NCBI GenBank assembly: GCA_964403505.1
Contig: CAYOFP010000005.1
Coordinates: forward strand, 1 to 64,000
Direction: 5' to 3'
Length of the DNA stretch: 64,000 nucleotides
DNA from: CAKSEI01 sp964403505
GTDB lineage: Bacteria > Bacillota > Clostridia > Oscillospirales > CAG-272
Below are positions 8,992 to 18,221 of this stretch, piece after piece; within the stretch, counting starts at the first letter, position 1, and each line of letters opens with the position of its first letter. Both the position numbers and the translations under genes were made by a program. The notes beneath the pieces are model-generated. The model was not told where the DNA came from. It made no database searches and saw nothing but the letters and a program-made list of their open reading frames with translations.

Positions 8992-9849
8992 TTAATTATC
9001 CTCAAACATCGTGCCGATGCCCTCATCGGTCAGCGTCTCTATCAGTATCGCATGGGGAATGCGTCCGTCGATGATAAATACCTTCTTAACGCCCCACTTG
9101 ATAGCATTTGAACAGCACTCCACCTTCGGTATCATACCGCCGGAGATAATGCCCTCGTCGATCAGCGTCTGTGTCTCGGAGATCGAGATATGAGGAATCA
9201 GCGATGCGGGATCGTTCTTATCGGCTAAAATACCGTCGATATCGGTCATGGAGATAAGGCTCTCTGCGCCGAGCGCACCTGCGATCCTTGCAGCGGCGGT
9301 ATCGGCGTTGATATTATATACATTCCCCTCGCTGTCACATCCGATGGTGGAAACAACGGGGATATACCCCTTCTCGAGTACATCGAGGATCGGCTCGACA
9401 TTCACTGCCGTAATATTGCCGACATAGCCGAGCGCCTCATCCTTCATCTCTGCCTGTATCATATGTCCGTCAATGCCCGAAAGGCCGATCGCCTTGCCGT
9501 CCTTATTTTCAATAAGACCCACGAGGCTCTTATTTATCTTGCCGGCGAGAACCATCTGCACGACCTCTGCCGTCTCCTTATCGGTGACACGCAGACCGTT
9601 TACAAATTCGGTCTTTTTGCCGATCTTTTCGAGCATCTGGGTTATCTCGGGCCCTCCGCCGTGTACGAGTACGACCTTCACCCCGATCAGCGACAGGAGG
9701 ACGATATCCCGCATGACGGAATCCTTTAACTGTTCGTTTATCATCGCTCCGCCGCCGTATTTGACTACAACGACCTTTCCGCTATATTCCTGTATGTACG
9801 GAAGCGCATGGACAAGTATCCGTGCGCGATCCTGATTTGATATTTCCAT
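8992..9849 (-). CDS. argB: acetylglutamate kinase
   Basis: Amino-acid kinase family enzyme of 285 residues that phosphorylates N-acetylglutamate, the second step of arginine synthesis. Visible motifs are VVVKYGGGAM (ATP phosphate site), LVHGGGPEI (substrate site) and SGGMIPKVECC near the C-terminus, which carries the conserved Lys. The length and the extended N-terminal helix (residues 1-20) resemble the arginine-inhibited hexameric type, so feedback inhibition by arginine is plausible. The ATG shares one base with the argJ stop (TAATG). Confidence 0.95.
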   Translation of the reverse strand: MEISNQDRARILVHALPYIQEYSGKVVVVKYGGGAMINEQLKDSVMRDIVLLSLIGVKVVLVHGGGPEITQMLEKIGKKTEFVNGLRVTDKETAEVVQMVLAGKINKSLVGLIENKDGKAIGLSGIDGHMIQAEMKDEALGYVGNITAVNVEPILDVLEKGYIPVVSTIGCDSEGNVYNINADTAAARIAGALGAESLISMTDIDGILADKNDPASLIPHISISETQTLIDEGIISGGMIPKVECCSNAIKWGVKKVFIIDGRIPHAILIETLTDEGIGTMFEDN

Positions 9850-11063
9850 TATGTTCTGTAATCTCCGTTAATTTTTACATAATCGTATGTGAGGTCGCAT
9901 CCCCATGCGGTAGCCTCGCCGTCGCCCGAGTTCAGTGCGACATTGATGATTATCTCATTTTCGAGCAGTATCTCTTTTGCCTTTTCCTCGGAAAAATCGA
10001 TTCCTGCGCCATCCTTGCATACCGGGATGACCCCCTTCACCGATTCAAAGGAAACATCGACACGGTTTACATCGATATCCTCTCCGCTGTATCCGAGAGC
10101 GCACAAAACACGTCCCCAGTTTGCGTCAGAGCCGAACATCGCCGCCTTGGTAAGGGACGAGCATATCACGCTCTTTGCCGCCGTCTTTGCAGTAGCCTCA
10201 TCCTTCGCTCCGGTGACCTTACATTCGATAAGCTTGGTCGCTCCCTCTCCGTCACCTGCAATATTCCGGCATAGATAGACCGTGACGGTATTGAGCGCAC
10301 GCATAAACTCCGTAAAGTCTGCGCCTTCCGCTGTTATCTCGGGGTTTTCCGCCATACCGTTCGCAAGGACGGTGACCATATCGTTTGTCGAGGTATCGCC
10401 GTCGACGCTGACCATATTGAATGTATTTGCGATATCGGAGGAAAGCGCCTTTTTGAGCATGTCGGTGCTTATCGCACAGTCCGTAGTGATAAAGACGAGC
10501 ATAGTAGCCATATTCGGGTGTATCATGCCCGAGCCCTTTGCTATACCGCCGATCTTACATTCCTTACCGCCGCACTCAAAGGAAACGGCGATCTGCTTTA
10601 AGCGTGTATCGGTAGTCATGATACCCTCTGCCGCATCCTCGCTGTGATCGCCGAGCTCATGCACGAGCGTCGGGATCGCCGATGCGATCGGCGTAATATC
10701 AAGGCGCTGACCGATGACTCCCGTCGATGCGACTACGATATCGTCGCTGTCGATGCCCAGCTCGTCCGCTATGAGCGTGCTCATCTTCTCTGCGATCTCG
10801 ATGCCGTCGGCATTGCAGGTATTGGCGTTTCCGCTGTTGCATATGACCGCCTGCGCATATCCCGACTCAAGATGCCGCTTCGTGACGATAAGCGGTGCGC
10901 CCTTGACAAGATTTGTCGTATAGACAGCCGCAGCATTCGCCTTTTTCTCGCTGTATATCAGAGCGAGGTCACGTTTATTCTTATTTTTGCGTATACCGCA
11001 GTGTACTCCGCTTGCGCTGAAGCCCTTGGCTGCCGTAACGCCTCCTTCTATTGTTTTTATCAT
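9849..11063 (-). CDS. argJ: glutamate N-acetyltransferase / ornithine acetyltransferase
   Basis: ArgJ transfers acetyl from N-acetylornithine to glutamate, recycling the acetyl group; some members also use acetyl-CoA. The protein (404 residues from the ATG at 11063) contains the autocleavage motif KGSGMIHPNMATML, with the nucleophilic Thr187 that becomes the N-terminus of the beta chain. The chosen ATG overlaps the argC stop by four bases (ATGA); a longer frame reaching 11111 has no better start. No argA or argE is seen in the window, which fits a cyclic, ArgJ-based pathway. Confidence 0.95.
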   Translation of the reverse strand: MIKTIEGGVTAAKGFSASGVHCGIRKNKNKRDLALIYSEKKANAAAVYTTNLVKGAPLIVTKRHLESGYAQAVICNSGNANTCNADGIEIAEKMSTLIADELGIDSDDIVVASTGVIGQRLDITPIASAIPTLVHELGDHSEDAAEGIMTTDTRLKQIAVSFECGGKECKIGGIAKGSGMIHPNMATMLVFITTDCAISTDMLKKALSSDIANTFNMVSVDGDTSTNDMVTVLANGMAENPEITAEGADFTEFMRALNTVTVYLCRNIAGDGEGATKLIECKVTGAKDEATAKTAAKSVICSSLTKAAMFGSDANWGRVLCALGYSGEDIDVNRVDVSFESVKGVIPVCKDGAGIDFSEEKAKEILLENEIIINVALNSGDGEATAWGCDLTYDYVKINGDYRT

Positions 11064-11974
11064 ATTACAAGTCCTCGTGTCTGTTCTTCTCCCATTACTA
11101 TATTCATACACTGTATCGCCGCACCCGATGCGCCCTTACCGAGGTTATCGTATCTCGAAATAAGGAGGATCCGCTCGGCATTTCCTGCGACGGTGACGCT
11201 CATGCTGTCTTTGCCCGAATACCCTGCACCCGAATAAAAGCCCGATTCATCGTCCGTTTCCGAATATCTTACGACAGGCCCTTGATACAGCTCGGCATAT
11301 ACCTTTTTGATATCGTCGACGCTGCCGTTTATCTGCGAAGCAAAGAGCGGAACGGTGACCTCCATGCCGCTGTAAAAATCCGATACGACAGGGCAGAAAA
11401 GCGGTTCGCTCCCGAGCGAGCACATCGCCTTCATCTCGGGCAGATGCTTATGGCACTGCGTGATGCCGTACTGTCTCGGCGCTTTGAGCAACGGGTCGTC
11501 GCTGCTCTCATACTGCTCGATCATCTTCTTTCCGCCGCCGCTGTAACCCGTGAGGGAAAAACAGCTCAGCTCTGCGCTCTGCGGCAGGATCCCTGCCTGC
11601 ACGAGCGGTGCGACGAGAGATATAAAACCGCTCGCATGACAGCCGGGAACGGCAATACGTGTCGATGATGCTATCTTTTCCGCCCCGCAAAGCTCGGGGA
11701 AGCCGTAGGTCCAGCCCGCTTTCGTTCTGTGCGCAGTCGAGGTGTCGAGTATGACCGTATCCTCGGGTGCAAGCGCTACCGCCTCGATTGCTGCCGCATC
11801 AGGCAGGCACAGAAATGCGATGTCCGCCTCACACAGAGCGTCCCGTCGGGCGTTTATATCTTTTCTTTTATCATCCGATAAAATAATCAGCGATATATCG
11901 TCTCGTTCGCTTAATCTGTCATAGATACGCAGTCCGGTAGTGCCGGCGCTGCCGTCGATAAAAACTTTTTTCAT
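11060..11974 (-). CDS. argC: N-acetyl-gamma-glutamyl-phosphate reductase, short (type 2) form
   Basis: NADPH-dependent reductase acting after ArgB. At 304 residues it matches the shorter type 2 AGPR family rather than the roughly 345-residue type 1. The N-terminal Rossmann motif is GSAGTTGLRIYDRL (8-21) and the catalytic Cys112 lies in VPGCHASG. It is the first gene of the argCJBDF-carAB run. Its upstream gap to argG is only 61 bases and holds a hairpin but no clear promoter, so read-through from argG or partial attenuation is likely. Only a weak purine-rich site (AGAGAA) precedes the ATG. Confidence 0.93.
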   Translation of the reverse strand: MKKVFIDGSAGTTGLRIYDRLSERDDISLIILSDDKRKDINARRDALCEADIAFLCLPDAAAIEAVALAPEDTVILDTSTAHRTKAGWTYGFPELCGAEKIASSTRIAVPGCHASGFISLVAPLVQAGILPQSAELSCFSLTGYSGGGKKMIEQYESSDDPLLKAPRQYGITQCHKHLPEMKAMCSLGSEPLFCPVVSDFYSGMEVTVPLFASQINGSVDDIKKVYAELYQGPVVRYSETDDESGFYSGAGYSGKDSMSVTVAGNAERILLISRYDNLGKGASGAAIQCMNIVMGEEQTRGLVI

Positions 11975-11997
11975 AATAATTAATTCTCTAAAATGCC

Positions 11998-12033
11998 ATT
12001 TTTGACCGTTCGGCGAGCCAAACGGTCAAAAAT
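11998..12033 (-). terminator. hairpin between argG and argC
   Basis: A 13-bp perfect stem (11998-12010 with 12021-12033, ATTTTTGACCGTT) plus inner GGC/GCC pairs starts three bases past the argG stop. The A and T ends of the stem could let it terminate in either direction. It probably tunes argG read-through into argC; there is no long U tract. Confidence 0.55.
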
Positions 12034-12035
12034 AC

Positions 12036-13265
12036 TTATTTCTTTTCGTTTTTCTTTGCTACCTGAGCCTGAACCGAGATGGGCAGTCCCCAGAGGTTGA
12101 TAAAGCCCTTTGAATCCTTCTGATCATATACGTGATCCTCGCCGAAGGTTGCGATCTCCTCAGAGTAAAGCGACCAGTCGCTCCATGCACCGGCTTTTAT
12201 CATATTGCCCTTATAGAGCTTTACCTTTACCTTACCCGTGACGTGCTCCTGCGTCTTTGTGACAAAGGCGGAAAGAGCCTCACGCAGGGGTGTGAACCAC
12301 TGACCGTTGTAGAGCAGGTCGGCAAATGTTATTGCGAGCTCATCCTTCTTGTGCATCGTCATCTTATCGAGGCAAAGAGACTCGAGATAGCTGTGCGCAA
12401 AGTAAAGTATCGCTCCGCCGGGAGTCTCATAAACGCCGCGGCATTTCATACCGACGAGACGGTTCTCTACGATATCGAGAAGTCCGATGCCGTTCGCTCC
12501 GCCGACTTCATTTAATTTCAGAATAATATCCTTTGCGCTCATTTTCACGCCGTCGAGCGCAACGGGAACACCCTGTTCAAAATCGAGCGTTACATAGGTA
12601 GGTGTGTCAGGCGCCTGAATCGGAGAAACGCCCATTTCGAGGAAGCCCTCCTTCTCATACATCGGCTCGTTGCCTGCATCCTCGAGATCGAGACCCTCGT
12701 GAGAAAGGTGCCACATATTCTTATCCTTTGAGTAGTTTGTCTCACGGCTTATCTTAAGCGGAATATTGTGTGCCTCCGCATAGTCTATCTCCTCATCACG
12801 GCTCTTGATATCCCACTCACGCCAGGGAGCGATGATCTGAATATCCGGCGCAAAAGCCTTGATCGCAAGCTCAAAACGAACCTGGTCGTTGCCCTTACCG
12901 GTACAGCCGTGGCAGATAGCGTCAGCGCCCTCGGCGATCGCTATCTCTGCAAGGCGCTTTCCTATGATCGGACGTGCGAGCGCCGTGCCGAGCATATATT
13001 CCTCATATTTTGCGCCTGCCTGTACTGTCGGAACGATAACATCATTTACGAATTCATCAGTCAGATCCTCGACATAGAGCTTGGATGCGCCGCTTTTCAG
13101 CGCCTTTTCCTCGAGACCCTCGAGCTCGTCCGCCTGTCCGACATTTCCCGATACGGCAATGATCTCGGGATCATTATAATTTTCCTTTAACCACGGAATG
13201 ATAATAGATGTATCAAGTCCGCCCGAATACGCAAGTACGATTTTTTTGATTTCTTTCTTATTCAT
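12036..13265 (-). CDS. argG: argininosuccinate synthase
   Basis: Joins citrulline and aspartate with ATP to give argininosuccinate. The protein has 409 residues from the ATG at 13265, with the N-type ATP pyrophosphatase P-loop AYSGGLDTS near residues 12-20 and the typical HGCTGKGNDQVRFE segment. GGAGG sits eight bases before this ATG; longer frames extend into the promoter. A near-perfect promoter with repeated TGCAT elements precedes it (see 13297-13375). No argininosuccinate lyase gene (argH) is present in the window, so the last step must be encoded elsewhere. Confidence 0.96.
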   Translation of the reverse strand: MNKKEIKKIVLAYSGGLDTSIIIPWLKENYNDPEIIAVSGNVGQADELEGLEEKALKSGASKLYVEDLTDEFVNDVIVPTVQAGAKYEEYMLGTALARPIIGKRLAEIAIAEGADAICHGCTGKGNDQVRFELAIKAFAPDIQIIAPWREWDIKSRDEEIDYAEAHNIPLKISRETNYSKDKNMWHLSHEGLDLEDAGNEPMYEKEGFLEMGVSPIQAPDTPTYVTLDFEQGVPVALDGVKMSAKDIILKLNEVGGANGIGLLDIVENRLVGMKCRGVYETPGGAILYFAHSYLESLCLDKMTMHKKDELAITFADLLYNGQWFTPLREALSAFVTKTQEHVTGKVKVKLYKGNMIKAGAWSDWSLYSEEIATFGEDHVYDQKDSKGFINLWGLPISVQAQVAKKNEKK

Positions 13266-13296
13266 AACAAAGCCTCCGCTTAAATTTTCTTTCGTT

Positions 13297-13375
13297 TGCA
13301 TAATTATACTATCAAAAATGCATATTGTCAAGGTTTTTATGCATAAATAATGCATATTTGCGAATGTTTTTGCAT
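13297..13375 (-). promoter_or_regulatory. argG promoter with phased TGCAT elements (candidate ArgR sites)
   Basis: On the minus strand TTGACA (13326-13331) and TATAAT (13303-13308) are separated by exactly 17 bases. Five TGCAT motifs lie at 13297, 13319, 13340, 13351 and 13371, spaced 22, 21, 11 and 20 bases, close to multiples of a helical turn. TATGCAT and ATGCATA form a dyad at 13338-13356. The segment 13295-13312 over the -10 matches the general ARG-box pattern (TNTGNATWWWWATNCANA) at 16 of 18 positions. Binding by ArgR is inferred; no argR gene is in the window. Confidence 0.65.
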
Positions 13376-13418
13376 TTTTATAGTTATCATCTAAATTCAG
13401 CGCCTGTTTTTGTGCAAT

Positions 13419-14375
13419 TCAACCATTCAATTTCTGCATACGGATATCTTTACCCGAAAAGACAAGCGGGATATACTCTCCCATCAGACGGGAAAGAATC
13501 CGGTCTCCGTATTTCGAGCGTATCTCGTTCGGTGACAGATTGGTACTGATGATCGTCTTTTTGCCCGAGTTCATCCTGTCGTTGATTAAACTATACAGGA
13601 AAGGAACATTATATTGGCTCGGCGCCTCGGTGCCGAGGTCGTCGATGATAAGCAGCTCACACGAGGTATATCTCGCCGCCTGATTCTCGCTCCTGCCGAA
13701 TTTATCGTTTTCAAATGCGGTAATGACATTCTGAGCAGTCTCATACACCACGTCAAAGCCACGCTCGACCACGACACGGGCAATCGATGTAGAAAGATGT
13801 GTTTTCCCGAGTCCGGTCCCGCCTAAAAACGTCAGGTTCATCGAGGTATTCACGTCGAAATCCTCTGCATACGCCCGACAGAAATTCAGATTGTTTTCCG
13901 CATGTTCCCTGTCCGTTCCGGTATAATAATTGAGAGAAAATGTATCAAATGATTGTGCCTCTACGAGTTTTCCGAGGCCGCTTGCCTTCAGAGTCTCCTC
14001 CGATAACATCCGCTTGAAGCATGAGCACATCTCGCCGTCTGCAAATCCTCTGTCCATACATTTCGGGCACTCATACTCCGGGTCGGTGGCGCTCGCCGTG
14101 TAACCGTACGACTCGAGCAGACTCGCACGGGAACGCTGGAGCTGCTCGTTATCATGACGAATCGCCGCAATGCGCTCGTCTATCCCGACAGGACCTTTTT
14201 TTATCTCGGTTATCACATGGTTTACAGTCCCGGACAGCGCCTCATCGATCTCCTTCAGTCCTTTACACTCTTTATAAAGGCGCAGGCGTCTCTCGTCCGC
14301 TGACTGCTCGGCACGAAGGCGCTTCTCATCAAAGGCGATCCGTACCTTGCGGTATATCCCGTTATTTTGTGCCAT
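13419..14375 (-). CDS. dnaC: DnaC/DnaI-type helicase loader ATPase
   Basis: AAA+ ATPase of 318 residues that loads the replicative helicase. An N-terminal region carries a four-Cys zinc site (Cys103, Cys106, Cys117, Cys119), followed by Walker A GGTGLGKT (185-192) and Walker B LLIIDDLG (241-248). The order matches DnaI/DnaC of Firmicutes. The first residues overlap the end of the upstream dnaD-like gene by 14 bases, so the two are co-translated. Similar ATPases (IstB) occur in transposons, but the zinc site and the DnaD neighbour point to the chromosomal loader. Confidence 0.88.
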   Translation of the reverse strand: MAQNNGIYRKVRIAFDEKRLRAEQSADERRLRLYKECKGLKEIDEALSGTVNHVITEIKKGPVGIDERIAAIRHDNEQLQRSRASLLESYGYTASATDPEYECPKCMDRGFADGEMCSCFKRMLSEETLKASGLGKLVEAQSFDTFSLNYYTGTDREHAENNLNFCRAYAEDFDVNTSMNLTFLGGTGLGKTHLSTSIARVVVERGFDVVYETAQNVITAFENDKFGRSENQAARYTSCELLIIDDLGTEAPSQYNVPFLYSLINDRMNSGKKTIISTNLSPNEIRSKYGDRILSRLMGEYIPLVFSGKDIRMQKLNG

Positions 14376-15384
14376 TTCCTTCTCCTATTTTTTTACTTCC
14401 ACGCTTCAGCGCCGCCTCAAAAAATTCATCGGTGTCAAAGCTGGTATTCTGCATCTTCTGCTGTCTGTATCTGTCCCGCGCCGCCTCGACGTCTGCAACG
14501 GACTTGTATCCCGATGCGTTCCATTTTTCAAGCACCTTTGCCGTGTAGGAAAAAGGCACCTTCGCTCCGTTGTTGATCGCCACGTCATATGCGAGCTTGA
14601 TAAACTCCTCGGGGTATTCCTCGGCGCACCAACCGGCGATGGTCTCCTTCTCCTTTGCAGAAAGCGCGCGTGTGCCCATGCCGAAGATCGTCCGTACCTT
14701 GGATACCGTATGATCAAACAGCTCGGAGGTCTTGACATATTCTTCAAAAGCAGGCAGGCTGTCAATTCCCTGATTATACAGGGTATATGCCGTCTTTGTG
14801 ACATATGCGACAGAGTTTTTGCCCTTGCCTGCGCAAAATGAAAACATGAGCAGGATATGCTCGAGGCTCATTTTGAGATAATCTGCCATACCGACTACCC
14901 TGCTTATCTCGGTCGGAGTGAACATCGTACCGCATATCTTCTGCGCCTCGTCGATGATTACTTTATATTCGGGGTGGGCATCCACGAGAGACGCGATCTG
15001 CTCTCCCGTATAATCCGCATGAGATGACGGCAGTACGGCGACATCCGCCTTTGTGCTCCCCGATTCCTTCTTCTCTTCTTTTACCGTCGGCGCTTTTTCC
15101 TCCGCCTTGTTTGCAGACATGGAGGACGGGGTCTTTGTCGCTCTCAGAGTCCTCGCAAATAAGCCGTGCGCTCTCAGATTCTTTATCGCCTGTGCGACAT
15201 CATTGTCACTGAGTGAAAGCTCTTTTGCGAGCTTGGCGGCCGCCTGACCTTCCTCGCCCCTGTATTCGGACGAAGAATAGATCAGGATGAGCGTACGCAG
15301 CTCCGCATCCGAAAGCTTGGGAAGCAGCTTCACCGCAGCACCCGGCAAGGAAAGCACACTCCTGCCGAATTCTATCTCTATCAT
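14362..15384 (-). CDS. DnaD-domain replication initiation protein
   Basis: A 340-residue protein with an N-terminal winged-helix region (about 20-90), a charged linker (about 100-135) and a DnaD-like helical domain in the second half, including the YxxxxW-like segment near TIAGWCAEEYPEEFIKLAYD. DnaD/DnaB-type proteins remodel the origin and help load helicase. It lies 12 bases after rex and overlaps the loader gene. It could correspond to either DnaD or DnaB of Bacillus; I cannot decide which. Confidence 0.8.
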   Translation of the reverse strand: MIEIEFGRSVLSLPGAAVKLLPKLSDAELRTLILIYSSSEYRGEEGQAAAKLAKELSLSDNDVAQAIKNLRAHGLFARTLRATKTPSSMSANKAEEKAPTVKEEKKESGSTKADVAVLPSSHADYTGEQIASLVDAHPEYKVIIDEAQKICGTMFTPTEISRVVGMADYLKMSLEHILLMFSFCAGKGKNSVAYVTKTAYTLYNQGIDSLPAFEEYVKTSELFDHTVSKVRTIFGMGTRALSAKEKETIAGWCAEEYPEEFIKLAYDVAINNGAKVPFSYTAKVLEKWNASGYKSVADVEAARDRYRQQKMQNTSFDTDEFFEAALKRGSKKIGEGNGTK

Positions 15385-15396
15385 ATTGAAACACCT

Positions 15397-16053
15397 TTAT
15401 TTTTCATTCTTTTTTTCTTTTATGGTATAACACAGAGTCATCAGCGTATCGCCGAGATAAACATCCTGCACCGTGACGCCGCTATCCTGTATGCCGAGGT
15501 CGACATTTGTATAATTCCATATGCCGGAAATACCTGCCTCACACGCAAGGGCGGCCGCATCCCGTGCAGCATCCTGCGGCACGGTGAGCACGGCGATATC
15601 GATCTTCTTATCCCTGCAATACCCGACAAAAAGCTCCATGGGAATGACCCGACACCCGCCGATCATAGCGCCGTATTTATTCGGGTCATTATCGAAGACC
15701 GCCATCAGCTTAACACCCCGATGAGTAAACATCGTACCCGAGGATATCGCACGGCCGAGGTTTCCTGCACCGACGATAACTGCGCTGAAATTATCCTGAA
15801 CGCCGAGTATTTCACCTATTTTTTTATATAAATACACCACATTATATCCGTAGCCCTGCTGACCGAAACCGCCGAAGCAATTCAGGTCATGGCGTATCTG
15901 GGATGCGGTGACGCCCATTATTTTTGCAAGCTCCCCGGAGCTGATGCGCAGGATATCCTTACAGTATAGATCACGTAAAAATCTGTAATACCGCGGCAGT
16001 CTGTTGATAACTGCGCTCGAAACGCCGTCTTTATTTATTTCGTTTTTTGCCAT
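15397..16053 (-). CDS. rex: redox-sensing transcriptional repressor Rex
   Basis: A 218-residue NADH/NAD-sensing repressor. The N-terminal winged helix spans residues 1-80 (NRLPRYYRFLRDL, SQIRHDLNCFGGFGQQGYGY) and the Rossmann fold starts with VIVGAGNLG (93-101). A C-terminal domain-swapping helix is visible. Rex normally controls fermentation and hydrogenase genes; here it heads an operon with replication genes. The upstream 140 bases contain repeated TTTGAACAGG units, but I see no clear consensus Rex operator. Confidence 0.93.
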   Translation of the reverse strand: MAKNEINKDGVSSAVINRLPRYYRFLRDLYCKDILRISSGELAKIMGVTASQIRHDLNCFGGFGQQGYGYNVVYLYKKIGEILGVQDNFSAVIVGAGNLGRAISSGTMFTHRGVKLMAVFDNDPNKYGAMIGGCRVIPMELFVGYCRDKKIDIAVLTVPQDAARDAAALACEAGISGIWNYTNVDLGIQDSGVTVQDVYLGDTLMTLCYTIKEKKNEK

Positions 16054-16192
16054 TAAATCACACCGATTTCCGAAGTTCTCAACAATTTGAACAGGGTTTG
16101 AACAGGTTTGAGCCTATATTATCCCATTTTTTCCATTGAACGAACGTTATCAACATTATAATGCACAGGTTTTGCACAGGAAAGGCAGGTTT

Positions 16193-16816
16193 TCAGTTCT
16201 GATATTCTTCGGGGATAAAGTCCCTGTTACATTCATAAACAACATTAAATCTTCCGTCCTCATATTCGAGCAGAGCGACCGATGCGTTTTTATCAAATTC
16301 ACGCACCGACATTTTTCCGGGATCGCCGAAGTGGACATATGTCATGAACGCACGCATGAATCCGCCATGCGTACATACCGCCACATACTTTCCGTCATTT
16401 TCACGGGCGATACGCTCCATGGTATCCACGGCTCTTTCATACACCTCGAGAAATGACTCTCCCCCGACCGCACGGAAATTTTCAAAATCGGGCCCCCAAT
16501 GGGACATCTCCCCAGGGTAGTCACGGAACAGAGACTCCCACGTCTTATTCTCAAATTCCCCTGCGAATATCTCGATGACGCCCGGCTCGGGTATTAACGG
16601 TATGTCATGATATTTCGCCACAGCCTCGGCGGTACGCCTCGTCCTGATCAGAGGCGAATGATATACCTTATCGAGCGGTATATCACGGAAAAAATCTGGC
16701 AGGCACCCGAGCTGCTTTTCCCCGAGCGGAGACGGCGGCTCGTCTGTATGCCCCTGAAAAACACGGCGGACATTACCGAGCGCCTGAACATGGCGCACCA
16801 TATAGATCCTCGTCAT
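16193..16816 (-). CDS. histidine phosphatase family protein (phosphoglycerate-mutase fold)
   Basis: A 207-residue branch-1 histidine phosphatase. The catalytic His is in MVRHVQALGN (the usual RHG is RHV here), with the second conserved Arg in SPLIRTRRTAE, the acid in VIEIFAGEFENKTW, and the second His in VCTHGGFMRAF. The RHG to RHV change is a departure next to the catalytic His and may alter substrate choice. The ATG overlaps the tsaD stop by four bases. Family members act on sugar phosphates, adenosylcobalamin precursors or other phosphoesters; the substrate cannot be told. Confidence 0.85.
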   Translation of the reverse strand: MTRIYMVRHVQALGNVRRVFQGHTDEPPSPLGEKQLGCLPDFFRDIPLDKVYHSPLIRTRRTAEAVAKYHDIPLIPEPGVIEIFAGEFENKTWESLFRDYPGEMSHWGPDFENFRAVGGESFLEVYERAVDTMERIARENDGKYVAVCTHGGFMRAFMTYVHFGDPGKMSVREFDKNASVALLEYEDGRFNVVYECNRDFIPEEYQN

Positions 16817-17820
16817 TTGCCCGTCGCCCTCGCATTCAGATCATACTCTGCAGTATTGCCTGCGATATATTCATAGTATCCCTGCGCCGCTATCATTGCG
16901 CCGTTATCTCCGCAGAGACTCTTCGGCGGAGGGCAGAAATCGATGCCGTGAGACTTCGTGAAGTCCTCTATCGCCGCACGCAGGTGGGAATTTGCCGCAA
17001 CTCCTCCGGCAAGCACGAATTGATCGAAATGATATCTTTCATATGCGAAAGCGAGCTTTTTGACAACCGAGTCGCACACCGTCTTTGTAAACGATGCGGC
17101 AATGTCCGCACGCCTAAGCTCCTCGCCCTTCTGACGGGCAGTGTTGATATGATTGATCACAGCGGTCTTAAGACCCGAAAAAGAAAATTCGAGATTATCT
17201 CCCGGTATCGCCGCACTCGGAAAGCGTATCGCCGTAGGATCACCCAATGCGGCGAGCTTATCCATCTCCGCTCCCCCGGGATAGGGCATATCCATAACAC
17301 GTGCGACCTTATCAAACGCCTCGCCGATCGCATCGTCCCTGGTTCTTCCGACCGTCTCAAAGTCGGTATAACCCTTTACCCGTACAAGCGACGTATGACC
17401 GCCCGAGGCGACCAGCGCAAAAAAGGGCGGCTCGAGGGCGGGATACGCAAAATAAGATGCGGCAATATGCCCGTGGATATGATTCACGGGGACAAGCGGT
17501 TTTTCATATGCGTATGCGAGTCCCTTTGCAAAATTAACCGCAACGAGCAGTGCGCCGATAAGGCCGGGGGTATAGGTGACTGCGATGATATCGATATCAT
17601 CCATGGTCACGCCTGCCTCGGCGAGCGCCTGATAACACAGAGGCGATATCGCCTCGGCGTGGGCACGGCTGGCGATCTCTGGAACTACGCCGCCGTATAA
17701 CTTATGTATTTCTATTTGTGAGGAAATGCAGTTTGATAATACCGTGCGCTCGTCCTCTGACATTCTGCACACGGAAACCGCAGTCTCATCACATGAGCTC
17801 TCAAAACTTAAAACTAACAT
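16813..17820 (-). CDS. tsaD: tRNA threonylcarbamoyladenosine synthase subunit TsaD
   Basis: Universal Kae1/TsaD protein of 335 residues that transfers threonylcarbamoyl to A37 of ANN-decoding tRNAs. Visible: SFESSCDET, the metal-binding His114 and His118 in NHIHGHIAAS, the nucleotide loop ASGGHT, and GGVAANSHLR. The ATG lies inside the last codons of rimI (7-nt overlap), and the stop overlaps the histidine phosphatase start (ATGA). The partners TsaB, TsaC and TsaE are not in the window. Confidence 0.95.
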   Translation of the reverse strand: MLVLSFESSCDETAVSVCRMSEDERTVLSNCISSQIEIHKLYGGVVPEIASRAHAEAISPLCYQALAEAGVTMDDIDIIAVTYTPGLIGALLVAVNFAKGLAYAYEKPLVPVNHIHGHIAASYFAYPALEPPFFALVASGGHTSLVRVKGYTDFETVGRTRDDAIGEAFDKVARVMDMPYPGGAEMDKLAALGDPTAIRFPSAAIPGDNLEFSFSGLKTAVINHINTARQKGEELRRADIAASFTKTVCDSVVKKLAFAYERYHFDQFVLAGGVAANSHLRAAIEDFTKSHGIDFCPPPKSLCGDNGAMIAAQGYYEYIAGNTAEYDLNARATGK

Positions 17821-18221
17821 TTATATAATATAGCATCCTCTGTGGGATATTTATAGTAATTCTTTCTTCTTCCGTACTCAGAAAAGCCGTGCTTTTCGTA
17901 CAGTGCACGTGCGGCGGCATTGCCCTCCCGCGCCTCGAGAAAATACTGCATACCGCTTTCTCTCATCACAAAATCAAGGAGCATACCGGCGATACCCTGC
18001 CGCCTGTACTCAGGCGCAACGGCGATATTCGCTATCTCGCACTCACCCAAAACGCTCCACGATACGATATATCCGCAGACGCCGTTTTCATATGCGCATA
18101 AGATACGCCCCGCCTCCGCTTCATATTCAAGAGAAGCATAGGACCACGGATCCGAAAAGCATTTCCGCTCGATTTCCGATACCTCATGCACCATCTCAGC
18201 GGTACATTTCACGATCTTCAA
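17814..18221 (-). CDS. rimI: ribosomal protein bS18-alanine N-acetyltransferase-like GNAT
   Basis: GNAT acetyltransferase with FSDPW near the N-terminus, the acetyl-CoA loop VAPEYRRQGIAGMLL and the C-terminal ALYEKHGFSEYGRRKNYY typical of RimI, which often neighbours tsaD. I place the start at a TTG (18221) that overlaps the upstream TGA as TTGA and follows AGAGAGG at eight bases; a GTG at 18245 would give eight more residues. The protein is then 135 residues. RimI acetylates the N-terminal Ala of ribosomal protein S18, though paralogues may have broader targets. Confidence 0.85.
   Translation of the reverse strand: MKIVKCTAEMVHEVSEIERKCFSDPWSYASLEYEAEAGRILCAYENGVCGYIVSWSVLGECEIANIAVAPEYRRQGIAGMLLDFVMRESGMQYFLEAREGNAAARALYEKHGFSEYGRRKNYYKYPTEDAILYKC

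Noticed and set aside
13266..13355. A 30-residue N-terminal extension of ArgG
   Set aside because: It would place the start inside the promoter; the ATG at 13265 has GGAGG at the right distance.
16054..16192. A Rex operator before rex
   Set aside because: I could not find TTGTTAA-N6-TTAACAA or a close variant; only TTTGAACAGG repeats are seen.
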